A stretch of DNA of 64,000 nt from NCBI RefSeq assembly GCF_008831285.2, contig NC_045138.2:11854571-11918570 (forward strand), given 5' to 3'. Below the pieces are notes generated by a model. That model saw only the letters and a list, made by a program, of their open reading frames with translations. It was not told the DNA's origin and ran no database searches. This document shows, piece after piece, positions 24,701-34,955 of the stretch (positions within the stretch are counted from its first letter, which is position 1; the number at the start of each line of letters is the position of its first letter). Origin of the DNA: Nymphaea colorata. Taxonomy: Eukaryota > Streptophyta > Magnoliopsida > Nymphaeales > Nymphaeaceae. Made by a program: the position numbers and the translations under genes.

Positions 24701-25851
24701 TTTTCATGAGTGCTCCCCCTGGTTTTGATCTACCCCAAAACAAAGTTTTACGCCTTAAGAAAGCTCTTTATGGTTTAAAACAAGCTCCCAAAGCCTGGTT
24801 TGACAAGTTTAGTAGTGTCATGTTTAATCAAGGTTTTAAATTTTGCTACTCTGATACTGCCATGTTTGTAAAAACTACCTCCGTAGGTGTAATTGTTTTA
24901 TTACTGTATGTTGATGATATGGTTATTACTGGGAGTGATGATGAAGGGATTATAGAGGTAAAACACTTTCTTAGCAAATGTTTTCAAATGACTGATTTGG
25001 GAAGACTAACTTATTTTCTTGGAATTGAAGTTGCTTATAGCAAACAAGGTTATCTTCTTTCTCAAATGAAGTTTGCTAGTGAATTAGTTGACAGAACAGG
25101 TATCTCAGATGACAAAGTTGTGGATACTCCAGCAGCACTGGGAGTAAAAATGAAAATTGATGATGGAGAGATATTGGAGAATCCCACTCCTTTTCGGCAA
25201 ATAGTTGGCGCTCTCTCTTATCTCTCCATCACCAGACCTGACATTGCTCATGCTGTGCATGTGATAAGCCAATTTCAACAAAGACCCACCTCAGTCCATA
25301 TGGGAGCGGCAATGCGGATTGTCCGTTATGTGAAAAACACTATCAACAAAGGACTATTTCTGTCTTCTTCTTCTATATTAGAATTAGTTGCGTATACAGA
25401 TGCTGATTGGGGTGGAGATCCCAATAATAGGCACTCCACCACTGGTTTTTGTGTGTTTTTAGGTGACTCCTTAATTTCCTGGCGATGCAAGAAACAGAAT
25501 AAGGTATCGCTATCATCAACAGAAGCTGAATATCGAGCAATGGCAACTACAACAATGGAGATAGTGTGGCTCAAAAGCTTACTGAAAGATATGGGAATTC
25601 ATATTACGAATCCTGTCAAGCTTTGTTGCGACAACAAAAGTGCAATCTATATTGCTAGCAATCACACATTCCATGAAAGAACAAAGCATATAGAGATGGA
25701 CTGCCATTATGTTCGTGAAGAGTTCCTTCAGAAAAACATAGATCTCTCCTATGTCCAATCAGAGTATCAACTTGGCGATTTCTTCACTAAACCTCTCGCT
25801 GCTACCAGATTTAATTTTCTCCTTGGCAAACTTTCGGTTATCACACCGTAA
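21760..25851 (+). CDS. Copia gag-pol polyprotein, intact
   Basis: An uninterrupted frame of 1,363 residues encodes all proteins for capsid formation, reverse transcription and integration. From the ATG at 21760 I see: gag; a CX2CX4HX4C zinc knuckle from C263 (CYHCQEEGHTKPRC); protease WIIDSGA with Asp341; integrase zinc site H472, H477, C499, C502; integrase catalytic D529, D592, E628 with exact D-35-E spacing; reverse transcriptase WIYKIKTRSDGTLERYKARL and YVDD (D1052-D1053); RNase H D1214, E1255 (STEAEYRA) and D1291. The ATG at 21760 is preferred over an upstream non-ATG codon at 21745 because PFPKLSSTNY-type N-termini follow it. An Asp-rich stretch lies between integrase and RT. No defect is visible. 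Confidence 0.96.
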   Translation: MDDKVSSLPFPKLSSTNYIQWARTMEHFIRSKSLWGLVDGTKLEPQLVLTKVVDGRAMELDATEKEKVMAEYNKKWEEWSVGHHKIITWILTCVDNATSGQISKLNSALEAWEYLKKIHTMRDVAYMHHVQLKIHNLQQGDISIKDYVAEMDQLYDELSIFEPHWTQDLILREKQIQREKFYKFIIGLRPEFDGVKTALLHRSKTPSMNEAISELQMEENRLCLDKEKVNNVLATSRPGAHLRPYRPPHFNRTNEGTRRKIICYHCQEEGHTKPRCPKLRIFDKRSNVAAQIQEEKKEASSFQLEQLISALQPFLKGGSTPSTLGATVASTSSSKYSWIIDSGAYFHMTPYESLLTECTKNDSYSFVKTADGTSLEIDFIGNLDLAFGSKILKVPQVRHIPKLNLNLLSVSQIADLGFDVIFSQSKCFIQDRISKKMIGEGFRTNNLYYIDFLDLSRPSCNISKECDIQTWHQRLGHSNIEKMSHLPFMENFCQKNFDCNDCIKAKMKALPFDNRNFIAQKSFDLVHSDVWGPAPIMSKGGLLYYVIFIDDYSRHTWVYFLKHKSEVFTNFKNFYNMIYTQFGSNIKVFRSDSGGEFMSNDFQQFLKEKGIVHQRSCPNTPQQNGVAERKHRHIIETTRALLLSKNVPKNFWAEAVLTSTYLINRMPTKLLKHISPFERLHHVKPNYNRLKVFGCKCFVLSDKDDKLSSKAICCVFIGYSETQKGYRCYDIKKDKVYVSRNVIFLENEDGFKDEPKKLEDYTFLWTNDIDDDDDIDDDEPDKGIEVPIEEVNNDNSTHIIPPKEILVYRRRDPQNQETNQSLPRRSQRHIRPPQRFVSYESFSPKFRACIMAHHSFHEPSSYLEAKEDPNWIKAMNLELKALESNETWDIVPLPTGKKTIGCRWIYKIKTRSDGTLERYKARLVAKGYAQEYGIDYEETFAPVARMTSVRTLIAIASVKHWTIFQMDVKNAFLNGHLQEEVFMSAPPGFDLPQNKVLRLKKALYGLKQAPKAWFDKFSSVMFNQGFKFCYSDTAMFVKTTSVGVIVLLLYVDDMVITGSDDEGIIEVKHFLSKCFQMTDLGRLTYFLGIEVAYSKQGYLLSQMKFASELVDRTGISDDKVVDTPAALGVKMKIDDGEILENPTPFRQIVGALSYLSITRPDIAHAVHVISQFQQRPTSVHMGAAMRIVRYVKNTINKGLFLSSSSILELVAYTDADWGGDPNNRHSTTGFCVFLGDSLISWRCKKQNKVSLSSTEAEYRAMATTTMEIVWLKSLLKDMGIHITNPVKLCCDNKSAIYIASNHTFHERTKHIEMDCHYVREEFLQKNIDLSYVQSEYQLGDFFTKPLAATRFNFLLGKLSVITP

Positions 25852-25855
25852 GTTT

Positions 25856-25864
25856 GAGGGGGGG
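25856..25864 (+). promoter_or_regulatory. Polypurine tract
   Basis: GAGGGGGGG lies between the polyprotein stop (25849-25851) and the TG of the 3' LTR. It is the standard plus-strand primer position. Confidence 0.85.
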
Positions 25865-26336
25865 TGTTAGAATGTATGTATCCCATATGTATACATATAT
25901 ACATTTATATATATCACATATATTAGTCATCTAATATATGCTTTATATATATATATATATTTTATATTTTGGGTACTTAGGACACTTATGTAATTTTCAC
26001 TTTCTTTATGTATTTTTTCTTTATGTATTATTTTCTGTTTTCCCCTTTTATCCCTCTCCTTTTTCTATTTTTCATAGAGGGAGACTAGTCCCAACGGCTA
26101 GATTTCTAGCCGTTGGGACTGCCTCCTCCTTCTTCTCTTTGGCCCTCTCCTCTATAAATAGGGCAGCTCTCCCATTGTTTTAAGTATGGCTTTTTAGCCT
26201 ACTTCTTGTATCTCTTTGTGTGATTAATTTAAGTTCTTCTTCACCTCTTGTTTGAGGGTTTGTGAGATTGACTTGTTGGTGAAAGCTTCAAGGCTGATAT
26301 TACTTGAAGAGGTTGTTTCTTTGGGCCTGATTTACA
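25865..26336 (+). repeat. 3' LTR of the intact copia element
   Basis: 472 bp, with the same ends as the 5' LTR. It differs by a shorter TA run and an extra TTC near 26240. The target duplication GAGGG follows immediately. Confidence 0.95.
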
Positions 26337-26341
26337 GAGGG

Positions 26342-28130
26342 TTCATTACATTAGAGACATAGTATTTTAAGTTAAAAAGCCTCTCTGTCTCCGAGGTTAT
26401 ATATAATGATTATAATGGAGGAATACACTCATCTTGACTTGCCACAAGATTAGTAAAAAAAATATATGTTTAAGTAAGAGAATGGACAATTCGTGGTAGA
26501 AAGGTTTAAATCCTTCAACAAGAGAGAAAATTCAATTATCTCTAGGTCCGTCACCACCAGCGGAAAAATGTATTCTTGTTTGCATCATGTTCAAGATGAA
26601 GGAATGGAACTGAAAAGTTATATATACATCTGCAGCTCATGCCCCTGTTCCAACATTGCTCCTCCCCATCAACAACTTTGAGCAATGGTATGCATGTCCA
26701 TCTTCAAATCGCTCGTTTTTGGGGCTATCCGCTCAGCCGTTCAGGTTGTGAAAAAATGCACTTCCATTTTTCATCTCTTGATGCCCTCTTGGAATGTAAA
26801 TACTATTCTTGAACTCCCTTTACTATTACAAGATCTCTCGTTTGGATTCGTCTTTGCACATGAAGTTTTTGGTTGTTTGGGTTTTGGGGATGCCCTTTCA
26901 CCGATGGCACTGTAAGATTTAGATGCATGCTACAAGGTGTAAAACTTGCCTTATTTTTATCTTTTATGAAAGCAAAAATAACGTTGAAGATCATGAACTT
27001 TTATTTTGTTTTTGATTATTTACCTACCTGCATGTCATTGCAAGTTGCTCTTGCTTTTCACTTCTTTTTCATTACTTTTAGCACCTTAGATATGGTGCAT
27101 GCAGAAGGGCATTCTTTGGTTTCACCTTAAGGGAAGAGATTAACTGAGGTTACTATTATAGATGCCATTTTTAAGAAACATAACATTACCTGTGATGACA
27201 CCTTATAATTAGCATATGCAAAATCCATGCCAAACCCCATCCCTGGTTGCACCTCAAAACAACAAATTGCCTGATGTGCAAACAAGGTGCACCCATTTAA
27301 GAAACCTTATGTGGGAAGATAGAGCAAAGAAGAGAAATGTAATCATCAATTTAGTCGGTCAACTAATGGCGAGCTCTTCTGGTTACACAAGTTTTCAATG
27401 TAAATGTGGATAGCCAGCTATCATTCATACAGTAAAAGATGATCGAAATTCAAGAAGGTTGTTTATAGATGTCAGAATTATGTATGTATTGGTGCACTGA
27501 ACTATTAGTTTTCATTGCATTGAACTTAAATTGTAACCTTCTATTTGACAATTTTATAGGGAACGACGAGATTTGGTCGCTTCTTTCAATGGTATTGCAA
27601 CAAAAACGATTCTTACTTGTCAAAAGAAGAGAATGTAAAGTTTTTGACCGACCGATTAGAAGATGCACAAGAAGACATGTTACGCTTGAATGAGAAAAAT
27701 TGCAAAACAGGATCGTGCAAGTGATCTTGAAGTCACATATGTATGAGGAAGAAATGAATGGAATAAGGAAGTTGCATTGCTTTCCCTGTGAGCACGCAAG
27801 GCCACAAGCTAACTTCTCAATCTTCAACTCTACAAAATCACCTAAAACCTGTTGTTTACCTAAGCAACAACTCAATAGCTTGAGTTCACATTCAATCTTA
27901 AGAACATATTGAACCTGGTTTCATTCAAACATATGAAAACTAAAATGTTGCTGAAACCATTGTACATGCTCGATGGAACCATAGCAGTAGAAAATCTCAA
28001 AGTTTGAATTCTACATCTCCACCTGTAGGTTGTTCAAGGACCATGTATATTTAAATAAAGATGCAGAACTGCAGAGAGATTATAACATTGATTCAGAAAT
28101 TATGATATGCTTAACTATAGAAATGCATTT
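26342..28130. other. Intergenic DNA, a possible decayed coding stretch at 27560-27780
   Basis: No gene is recognised. At 27560-27780 (+) a coiled-coil-like reading (LTDRLEDAQEDMLRLNEKI, after a frame change) suggests an old exon, but frames break and I cannot assign a family. At 26865-26930 is a short sequence that recurs inverted at about 32270-32340. The remainder shows nothing. Confidence 0.5.
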
Positions 28131-28443
28131 CAGTTGGACTTTAGCAGCAAACTAGAGGACATCCTAACACTTTATCATCACCAAGGTTCACATGAAAAAT
28201 ATGACCCTTGCTAGTTGGCATATGTTCAGCCCAAAAAAGCACTAGATCAAACTCACGAATGGGCTAGCTGCAGGCAAACAAAAACTAAATTCAACACAGC
28301 TTCATCCATGCAGACTTTTTAACTCATAACAAATATATTTTAAAGTACATTGTTTTCGAATTAAGGTCTACAGTTTGCAATTAACCAAATTTTACTGCCT
28401 AGAAGGTTGCAAGTTTCAAAAATGTCTTTATTTTGTAAATGAG

Positions 28444-28502
<59 letters not shown>

Positions 28503-28556
28503 TTGTCCGAACAAGCATAAGAATTATGAAGCTCAAATATTATATTCTACAGCCCA
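28131..28556 (+). repeat. Exon-like repeat block, copy A (broken)
   Basis: This block recurs at 31474-31864. It starts with a tttcag acceptor-like site, then a coding-like segment (KLEDILTLY, HGSHEKYDP) with an in-frame TAG after DPC near 28214, then a long (TA)n run at 28446-28500 and a shared 3' tail. The protein family is not recognised. Confidence 0.75.
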
Positions 28557-28619
28557 CATGTCGTCGTTCGTAGTCACCAGTAGGTCCCATTTTTTTTCTT
28601 CTCCTTCCTCGCCACCAGT

Positions 28620-28860
28620 TGCCATCTTCTTCTTCTTCTTCTTCTTATGCGACCAGCTTCCTTCACTTCTTCCTTATCTCCTTCTTCTTTGCCTTTTTCT
28701 TCTTAATTTTCTTTTTCTTCGCCTTCTTCTTCTTCTTTTGCCACCGGCCCACCGACACCCTTCACTCTTTCTCTCCCCCTCTCGGTTGGAGGGTGCTGGC
28801 TGGAAATCAATCTGCAGACGACCCAGCACCCTTCTTCTTCTTCTTCTTCTTCTTCTTCGG
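28620..28860. repeat. (TTC)n/(CTT)n microsatellite-rich segment
   Basis: Two clusters of TTC repeats, at about 28625-28735 and 28832-28858, are separated by about 100 bp of ordinary sequence. Poly-Arg, poly-Glu and poly-Phe frames here are products of the repeat. Confidence 0.85.
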
Positions 28861-31473
28861 GCCGGGCTGGGTCTCCGCAAAACAATTCAGCCTAAGGACT
28901 GACACTCCATTGGCCTAGCTGACTCGATTACTAACAGGCTGGCCTGGCCTGGCCCAATGCCCTGCCCTAGACATGCTTGAAAAAGAGAATTCTTCATAGA
29001 TTGTGAGGCACAAGGAAGGAACATTTAGATTTGGTGGATGGGTTTTGAAGCAAGTGGGCCTTGATCAATCAATATGTGAACTAGTGCAACGCTGATTAGG
29101 ATTAAAAATGGTGGTAGATACCAGGAAATGGTATAGGAAAGTAAGCATTTCAGATTAAGAACTAGAATTATGGTGGAGACCGTAAAAAGGCACTTGTGCT
29201 GCCCCTAGCTATGTACAATCTTGTTAGGTAATGAAGAAAGTTTTTAATGTTTACTGTAAGCAGAGACAATGATTGGGTGAAGTGACATTTCTCGTTCAGT
29301 GGCACTGACGACATAGTTGGCAAACTCGCGATCCAATTCATGAGTTGTCTGGGTCAGTTAGGGTCATCCATTTATTGGATCATGAGTTAGGACTCACTTC
29401 AGTTGGCTAGGATTGTCAGCTACTTACATGTTATTTTTTGTCTTGTATTGCTAGAAACTGAAGTTTGTTATTTTGTGAATTGTGAAATATATATCAATAT
29501 GTGATATTTCTAAAACAGCTTTTTTCCTACTGTAACCAGTTGTTATGTTCACTGTTAATGAATTTAAGAGTAGAAAATAATTGCACACATAAGCTATCTT
29601 CTCCTTAAGTTATTGCCTTGTTTGACATGTAACCACTAACTATACTGAACATCACACAGGCATTCATATTATATGTGATTCAGTTTTACCTATGGAAAAA
29701 ATCGAACTTGAAGTCTCGACAAACTTCCTTCTTCATCACTTGTAGAAAGAAAGCATTATGAAATTTATGACCCAACCCAATCCAATCACTAGGTTAATTT
29801 AATGCAGTGACCCAGCTATGAGCCGATCTAAGTTCCAGTCATGGCTTTGTATGTGCATTAAAGTTGAACTAGATTGCATGTTTGTATGTGCATTATTTAC
29901 TACAAATTAAAATTTTAACATTCAACATTTCTATGTGAAATTCAAATTTATTGATTTCGAATAATATAATCTATTAATGGTAGTATTTGTCACTCAAATT
30001 CTTTGTATGTATCCAATGGATTGTTGCAAAATCACATACAACATTAGTCCATCCAATCAAACCAAATTTGCAGCCACACAAACTTTTTTTGTGCATGTGA
30101 GTTAGTGGGCACCAATGGTTTTCTACTGTTAGAAAGCAACATATTGCACACAATAGTTGACATCAATTGGTTGTTTTCCATTTTTAGCAATTGTCATCTT
30201 CCATACCAAATACAAGCCGAAAACCAGTTCGTGCAAGTGGTAGTTCAATTGGAGAGATAGGTTCAAGTCGAAAAAGGAAGTCTAGTTGTTTCAATATATT
30301 AATACAATTTGATCCAACTAAATCAAACTTTGGAATATTACAAGATTAAACTTGAATACCAAACTATGCAGACCATGAAAATATTTTTGGTCACCCGTTT
30401 CCACAATGTGATTAATTAGTGACTCATGCGACTACCTCCGAACTCTCATCATATCTGATTAGTTGAAGTTTATGGTTTCATCTAGCAAAATCAACTACAT
30501 GTATAACACAAACATCCCACATCAAATGAATTTGTTTACATGGGTATTTCAAAAATTATGATGGTACGTGAAATCACCTAAATTTATCTCCAATTGTCCT
30601 TTGAAAAAAGGCCCAGCATGCATTAATTTGGGATAGATTTGATTGCCAACTTCAACAAGTTGTATGTCTAATTGTATTTACCCCTAAAATGTTGGAAACA
30701 TCATTTGCATCACACAAGAAAGTATGCTGGATCAGACAAATTCTTAAAGTGCAACATAAGAAAACAATATGCTAGTATGCAACTTTAATTACATATTACA
30801 ATAGTTAATTGTTTTAGGGAGGAGGCTCTGTGCTGGACAAAAAAGCAAACCAAAAGGCCGTCCAAACATACCTTGAGTTTGGTGAGGTTGCAAAAGTAGT
30901 AGCTTCAAGATTTATCTAGATAGCTTCACAACAAAAACCTGCTCGTAGGATCAATGGTGAAGTTCCTCATCCAGTGACAGTTTGTCAGTTTAACACCTAC
31001 ATCACAAGCTATTGATGGTTCAACCAGTTTAACCCCTTGCAGTCATAGGTGCCCAAACTACTTCTTGGATCTTGAATTTCCTATGCAAAACATGAAAACC
31101 AAGAATATTAAAAAACTATACCCCATGTTGATTGACTCAACAAACATGTCTCTATAATGTGCAAGAAAATGAAATAGTTGCAAGGTGTATATGGCAACAG
31201 AATGAGCGGTTGTTGAAGAAAGATGACAAACACGAGGCAAATGACATATGGAGATCACATGAGCTATATACATATAAGATGTTGTCAGAGGTAGAACAAG
31301 AAGAGACAAATGGTACAAATATAGTAAAGTAAAGACAGATAAACAAGCAACACAAACAAATTAAGTTAGCACTGATGATATGAGACACATATATACAACT
31401 AAATAATATTTTGAATGGTAAGAAATAGGATTTCAGAAATGTTTGTGCATCGTGGTCTTGGAAATGCTCTCTT
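28861..31473. other. Intergenic DNA with no recognisable gene
   Basis: This is AT-rich sequence without long open frames, splice-consistent exon chains or retroelement domains. Short frames near 31060-31390 overlap on both strands and show no family motifs. Confidence 0.6.
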
Positions 31474-31864
31474 CAGTTGGACTTTAACAACAAACTAGAG
31501 GATATCCTAACACTTTATCGTCACCATGGTTCACATGAAAAATATGACCCTTGCGAGTTGGCATATGTTCAGCTCAAAAAAGCACTAGATCAAACTCACG
31601 AATGGGCTAGCTGCAGGCAAACAAAAACTACATTCAACACAGCTTCATCCATGCAGATTTTTTAACTAATTAACAAATATATTTTAAAGTACATCGTTTT
31701 CAAATTAAGGTCTACAGTTTGCAGTTAACCAAATTTTACTGCCTAGAAGGTTGCAACTTGCAAGTTTCAAAAAATGTCTTTATTTTGTAAATGGGTTTAT
31801 ATATATATATATATATATAGATTTCCGAACAAGCATAAGAATTATGAAGCTCAAATATTATATT
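31474..31864 (+). repeat. Exon-like repeat block, copy B (open)
   Basis: The counterpart of 28131-28556. After a cttcag acceptor-like site it is open for about 62 codons (LDFNNKLEDILTLYRHHG and on through QLKKALDQTHEWAS) to a TAA near 31665. The codon that is TAG in copy A is GAG here. The TA run is much shorter (31799-31819). It may be the last exon of a gene or pseudogene I cannot identify. Confidence 0.7.
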
Positions 31865-32699
31865 GCTTTTAACTTATGAAGTTTCTGAATAGACCAGCTT
31901 GCATGGCTTCACCTTGTAGCAGTGTAATTTCTAGTCGCAAATTTTATGTTGATTTATAGTAGCTTTGACCAACAAAGATCTCATAATATTTATGAAACAC
32001 AGGGGCAGCAAAAATAAAAAGGAAAAGGATTTTGAAACAAAACGATGATGAATTGAAAAAAAAAATAAATCGACATCATTAGAAATGCATTTTTCACCAA
32101 AAAAAAAAAATCGATAGGCTTCCCTGTTCCTTCCGCACGCACATCCCATTAGAAATGCAAAATCAAATGCCCCAAATCTGAACAAAAATGAGCAGGAGCA
32201 TGAGCGGCAGGTGTTGGGGATATGTTGCGCAGGAGCATGAGCGGCAGGTTTTTGCTCATCCAAAACCTCGATGGCTGAGCAGCCAAGCGAAATCCTGTGG
32301 TGCCATCGGTGGAAGGGCGTCCCCAAAACGCAAACAAACAGAAACTACACGCAAAAAATGAATAATCCCATAAACGGGCGATTTGAAGAGGGAGATATGG
32401 CGGGTTCACTTGTCCCTGAGTCAAAAAGAATTTAACCTCTCACCAAACAATATGAGGGTCCATGATTAGAGATTCAGTTTTTGGGCAGGTCAAATGCTTT
32501 TCAGTGAAAGCGGAGCTGACTTTTGAATCATAAGATGCATTCGCATTTATAATATGGAAATCCATTCGATGCACAGAAAAACGACCAGGATGAACATCAC
32601 TGCCATCACGATCATCATTTCAACGAAGAAAAGGGTCAATAAAGAACGGACAAATAATACTTGTTGACACTACAACAGAAAGAATCACATTTACATTAG
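31865..32699. other. Non-coding DNA downstream of the MADS gene
   Basis: It contains an imperfect tandem repeat with gagcatgagcggcaggt at about 32198 and 32237, and a short block (about 32270-32340) that is the inverted counterpart of 26865-26930. The 3' UTR of the MADS gene should lie just below 32700. Overlapping minus-strand frames at 31931-32424 show no family features. Confidence 0.5.
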
Positions 32700-33542
32700 T
32701 CAGTTCTTTCCCCAATAATCCTGCAGGGAGAAGTCCCAGCACTCTGAGGCGGAGCAAGTCATCGGTGAGGGAGGAAGAAAGTCCAAAAGCAGCGGCTGGC
32801 CAATATCCACAACCTGGTTCTTCTGTTGATCGGTATCCATCGGCTTGTTATTCTCTCCTTCAATTTGGGGTAGGAATTCAAAAATTTGGGGTAGAGATTC
32901 AAAAAACTCAAACAATTCCTTGTCCTCCGTCATCCACTGGGTTTTCTCATCAATATCACCAAATGCAGAGTCCAACGCCACCAAAGGCTCAACGTCCTTA
33001 CTGATGGAGCCGCAGGAAGGAGACAGAGCAACTAGCTCCAAATTCTGACGCTTCACCTGCTGGAGCTCCTGCTCTAGGCGGTGGTTCTCTTCTAAAAGGA
33101 ACGACGGAGGGGAAGAGCAATTCTGAGGATTTTGCCGCTTGTCGATGCTTTGGCAGGGATGGATCATGGCAGAGGGCTCCTCAGGTCGTGTGAGCAACGG
33201 GGGCGGTGGAAATGATGTGGAAGAATGATTGCGCCGTTTGCCGTCGCCGACGCTCTCCAAGCGATGGATGATGCGGAGAAGGTCGGAGGACTCCTCAGGC
33301 CATGTGAGAGGCGGCGGTGAAGGAAGGGACGAAGATGAACCTCTGCCGTCTTCGCCGGGAGGAGGAAGGAGGATGACGCAAACGTCAATGCCAACGAGGG
33401 TGGACAGCTCGCGTGCCTTCTTCAGAAGTCCCTTGCCCCGCCTGGCGAAGGTCGCCGCGCTACGCCCGGACGGCAGCCGCAGGCTCCCCACGTTGCTCGT
33501 GCTTCTTCTCTTCTTCTCCTTCATCGTCACCGTCGCTTTCAT
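32700..33542 (-). CDS. Type I MADS-box transcription factor, intronless
   Basis: A nuclear DNA-binding factor. Type I (M-type) MADS proteins mostly act in the female gametophyte and endosperm. The 280-residue frame has a divergent MADS domain at about residues 8-64: a basic start (KEKKRR), then SGRSAATFARRGKGLLKKA and RELSTLVGIDVCVIL, matching the family's KGLLKKA.ELS.L.G....V core. A Pro-rich linker (70-143) is an imperfect internal duplication: SSLPSPPPLTWPEE parallels TSFPPPPLLTRPEE. A heptad-like helix follows at 149-170 (LLEENHRLEQELQQVKRQN), then an acidic C-terminus. There is no K-domain, and the single exon is typical of type I. The start could also be Met7. A TATA box lies at 33621-33627. 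The weak match in the first 25 residues of the domain is unusual, and I cannot say which subclass it belongs to. Confidence 0.85.
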   Translation of the reverse strand: MKATVTMKEKKRRSTSNVGSLRLPSGRSAATFARRGKGLLKKARELSTLVGIDVCVILLPPPGEDGRGSSSSLPSPPPLTWPEESSDLLRIIHRLESVGDGKRRNHSSTSFPPPPLLTRPEEPSAMIHPCQSIDKRQNPQNCSSPPSFLLEENHRLEQELQQVKRQNLELVALSPSCGSISKDVEPLVALDSAFGDIDEKTQWMTEDKELFEFFESLPQIFEFLPQIEGENNKPMDTDQQKNQVVDIGQPLLLDFLPPSPMTCSASECWDFSLQDYWGKN

Positions 33543-33620
33543 CTTCTTTTTCTTCTTCTTCTTCTTCTCGCTGTTTCTTTTCTTTCTTCTTCACGAGTAC
33601 GAGGACCGAGCGAACCCCCA

Positions 33621-33627
33621 TTTATAG
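33621..33627 (-). promoter_or_regulatory. TATA box of the MADS gene
   Basis: CTATAAA on the minus strand, about 80 bp upstream of the ATG at 33542. This leaves room for a 5' UTR of about 50 bp. Confidence 0.6.
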
Positions 33628-33689
33628 TGATCAATTTTCTTGCCCATGAACTCGAAAAGGAAACCGACGTCTCTCTGACACTCACACAC

Positions 33690-33905
33690 ACACACACTCT
33701 CCCTCTCCTTCGCGCGGTTTGGGGTGACTTCAACGGGCAGAATCCTCTCTTCGCGCGGTTTGGGGATCAGACGTCACCGTCGCTTTCCTCTTTCCATGAT
33801 AAGTTCGATTTTTGAATTCCTGAATCTGGTTAACACCCACCGTTAGATTATATTAATTTTGAATTCCCAAAATCTTGTTAACACCCACCGTCAGATTAGA
33901 TTAAT
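33690..33905. repeat. Two short tandem duplications upstream of the MADS gene
   Basis: The cttcgcgcggtttgggg block occurs at about 33708 and 33751 (43-bp period). A 48-bp unit with ttaacacccaccgt is repeated at about 33809-33856 and 33857-33904. A short CA run lies at 33681-33698. Confidence 0.8.
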
Positions 33906-34955
33906 CAAATACTTAAAAAGTGAAATCTACCATTCGAGAGAGAAACTTTTGACCAAATTACTTCAGCTTGGTTTTGAATAAATATCCAATTGGATTTAGA
34001 TTTATGATATAAGTATCTAGTATCCATCTATTTTCAAAAAGTCGGTTCCTAACATATCATAATGCAGTTCAGATTCGGATGTGAAGTTAAAGCAGTCAAA
34101 TTCAGATTTGAATTTAAAGCAGGATTTGAACATGGTGATTTGATTTGGATCAAAATATCCAACTAATGTGTTAAAGTTGGATATTAGAAAAAGTGGACAT
34201 TCAATTAAGAAGTCGGGTATGATCTGGATTTAAGAAATGACCTCTAATCAAATTCGGTTGCAGATTTGGTTCTGAATTGATCAGAGAATAAACAACGATA
34301 TGGCTAGCAATTTTTTCTATATCGAATAACCATATATTTTGAAAGTTGGTTCTTAACGCATCACAATGCAGCTCGGATTCATTTGTAAATTTAAAAGTTA
34401 GATCCATAACAAGTTGTGAATTTGAAATTTGGATTCCAAACTCGAATTTAAAAGTAATCATCTTCGGGTATGCTATGGACTTTTTCCAGCAGCATTTGGA
34501 TCGTAATTCGAATGTGGATATCCGGTAACTTGAAAATAACAAAACATACATCCAGGTCTGAATCCTGTCCAAGCAGACATAAAATAAAAATGGTTGACAT
34601 TAGCAGCTAGTAGAGTTGATGATGATAGAAAATTCTGGATTTACATACGAATTTAATGTGGCGAGGACCTAAAAGCTAGTGTTCTAATGTCTCTTATGAA
34701 GAACAAGATGGTGGCAAGAATTTCTCGCCCCATGTAAGTCACTCAGTTTTGAGGAAAAGGAGATCCATGTGACACAATGTAAAGCTTGATCCACACTTAA
34801 TAGGTTTCCATAATTTCCATAGATCAAACTTTTTTATGAGGGCATTTTTATCATTTTTTTGTATTGTAGGTTTTGCACTAATCCGGTGTTTATGAGTGGG
34901 TGGTTTCTTCGATGATAGTGAAAAACTGCTATGTGCACACCAGAGTTGCAACCGC
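33906..34955. other. Intergenic DNA with GGATTTGAATTT-like degenerate motifs
   Basis: 34000-34560 repeats words such as ttcggat, gatttgaattt and aatttgga without a fixed period. No gene is recognised. Confidence 0.5.

Larger units (their letters stand above)
20956..26341 (+). mobile_element. Complete Ty1/copia LTR retrotransposon with target duplications
   Basis: The element spans 20961-26336 (5,376 bp). It is flanked by the five-base direct repeat GAGGG at 20956-20960 and 26337-26341. Parts in order: 5' LTR 20961-21431, primer binding site at 21432 (TGGTATCAGAGC, initiator-Met tRNA type), polyprotein 21760-25851, purine tract 25856-25864, 3' LTR 25865-26336. The domain order protease-integrase-RT-RNase H is diagnostic of copia. 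The two LTRs differ only by one TA-run length change and a three-base TTC insertion, so insertion was recent. All cis signals and the reading frame are intact, so the element is potentially autonomous. Confidence 0.97.

Noticed and set aside
28558-28918. Long frames on both strands across the TTC repeats
   Set aside because: They are poly-Ser, poly-Leu, poly-Arg or poly-Glu readings of a microsatellite in every frame.
33164-33649. Frames opposite and beside the MADS gene
   Set aside because: They are antisense or shifted shadows of the MADS reading frame and its GC-rich N-terminal region.
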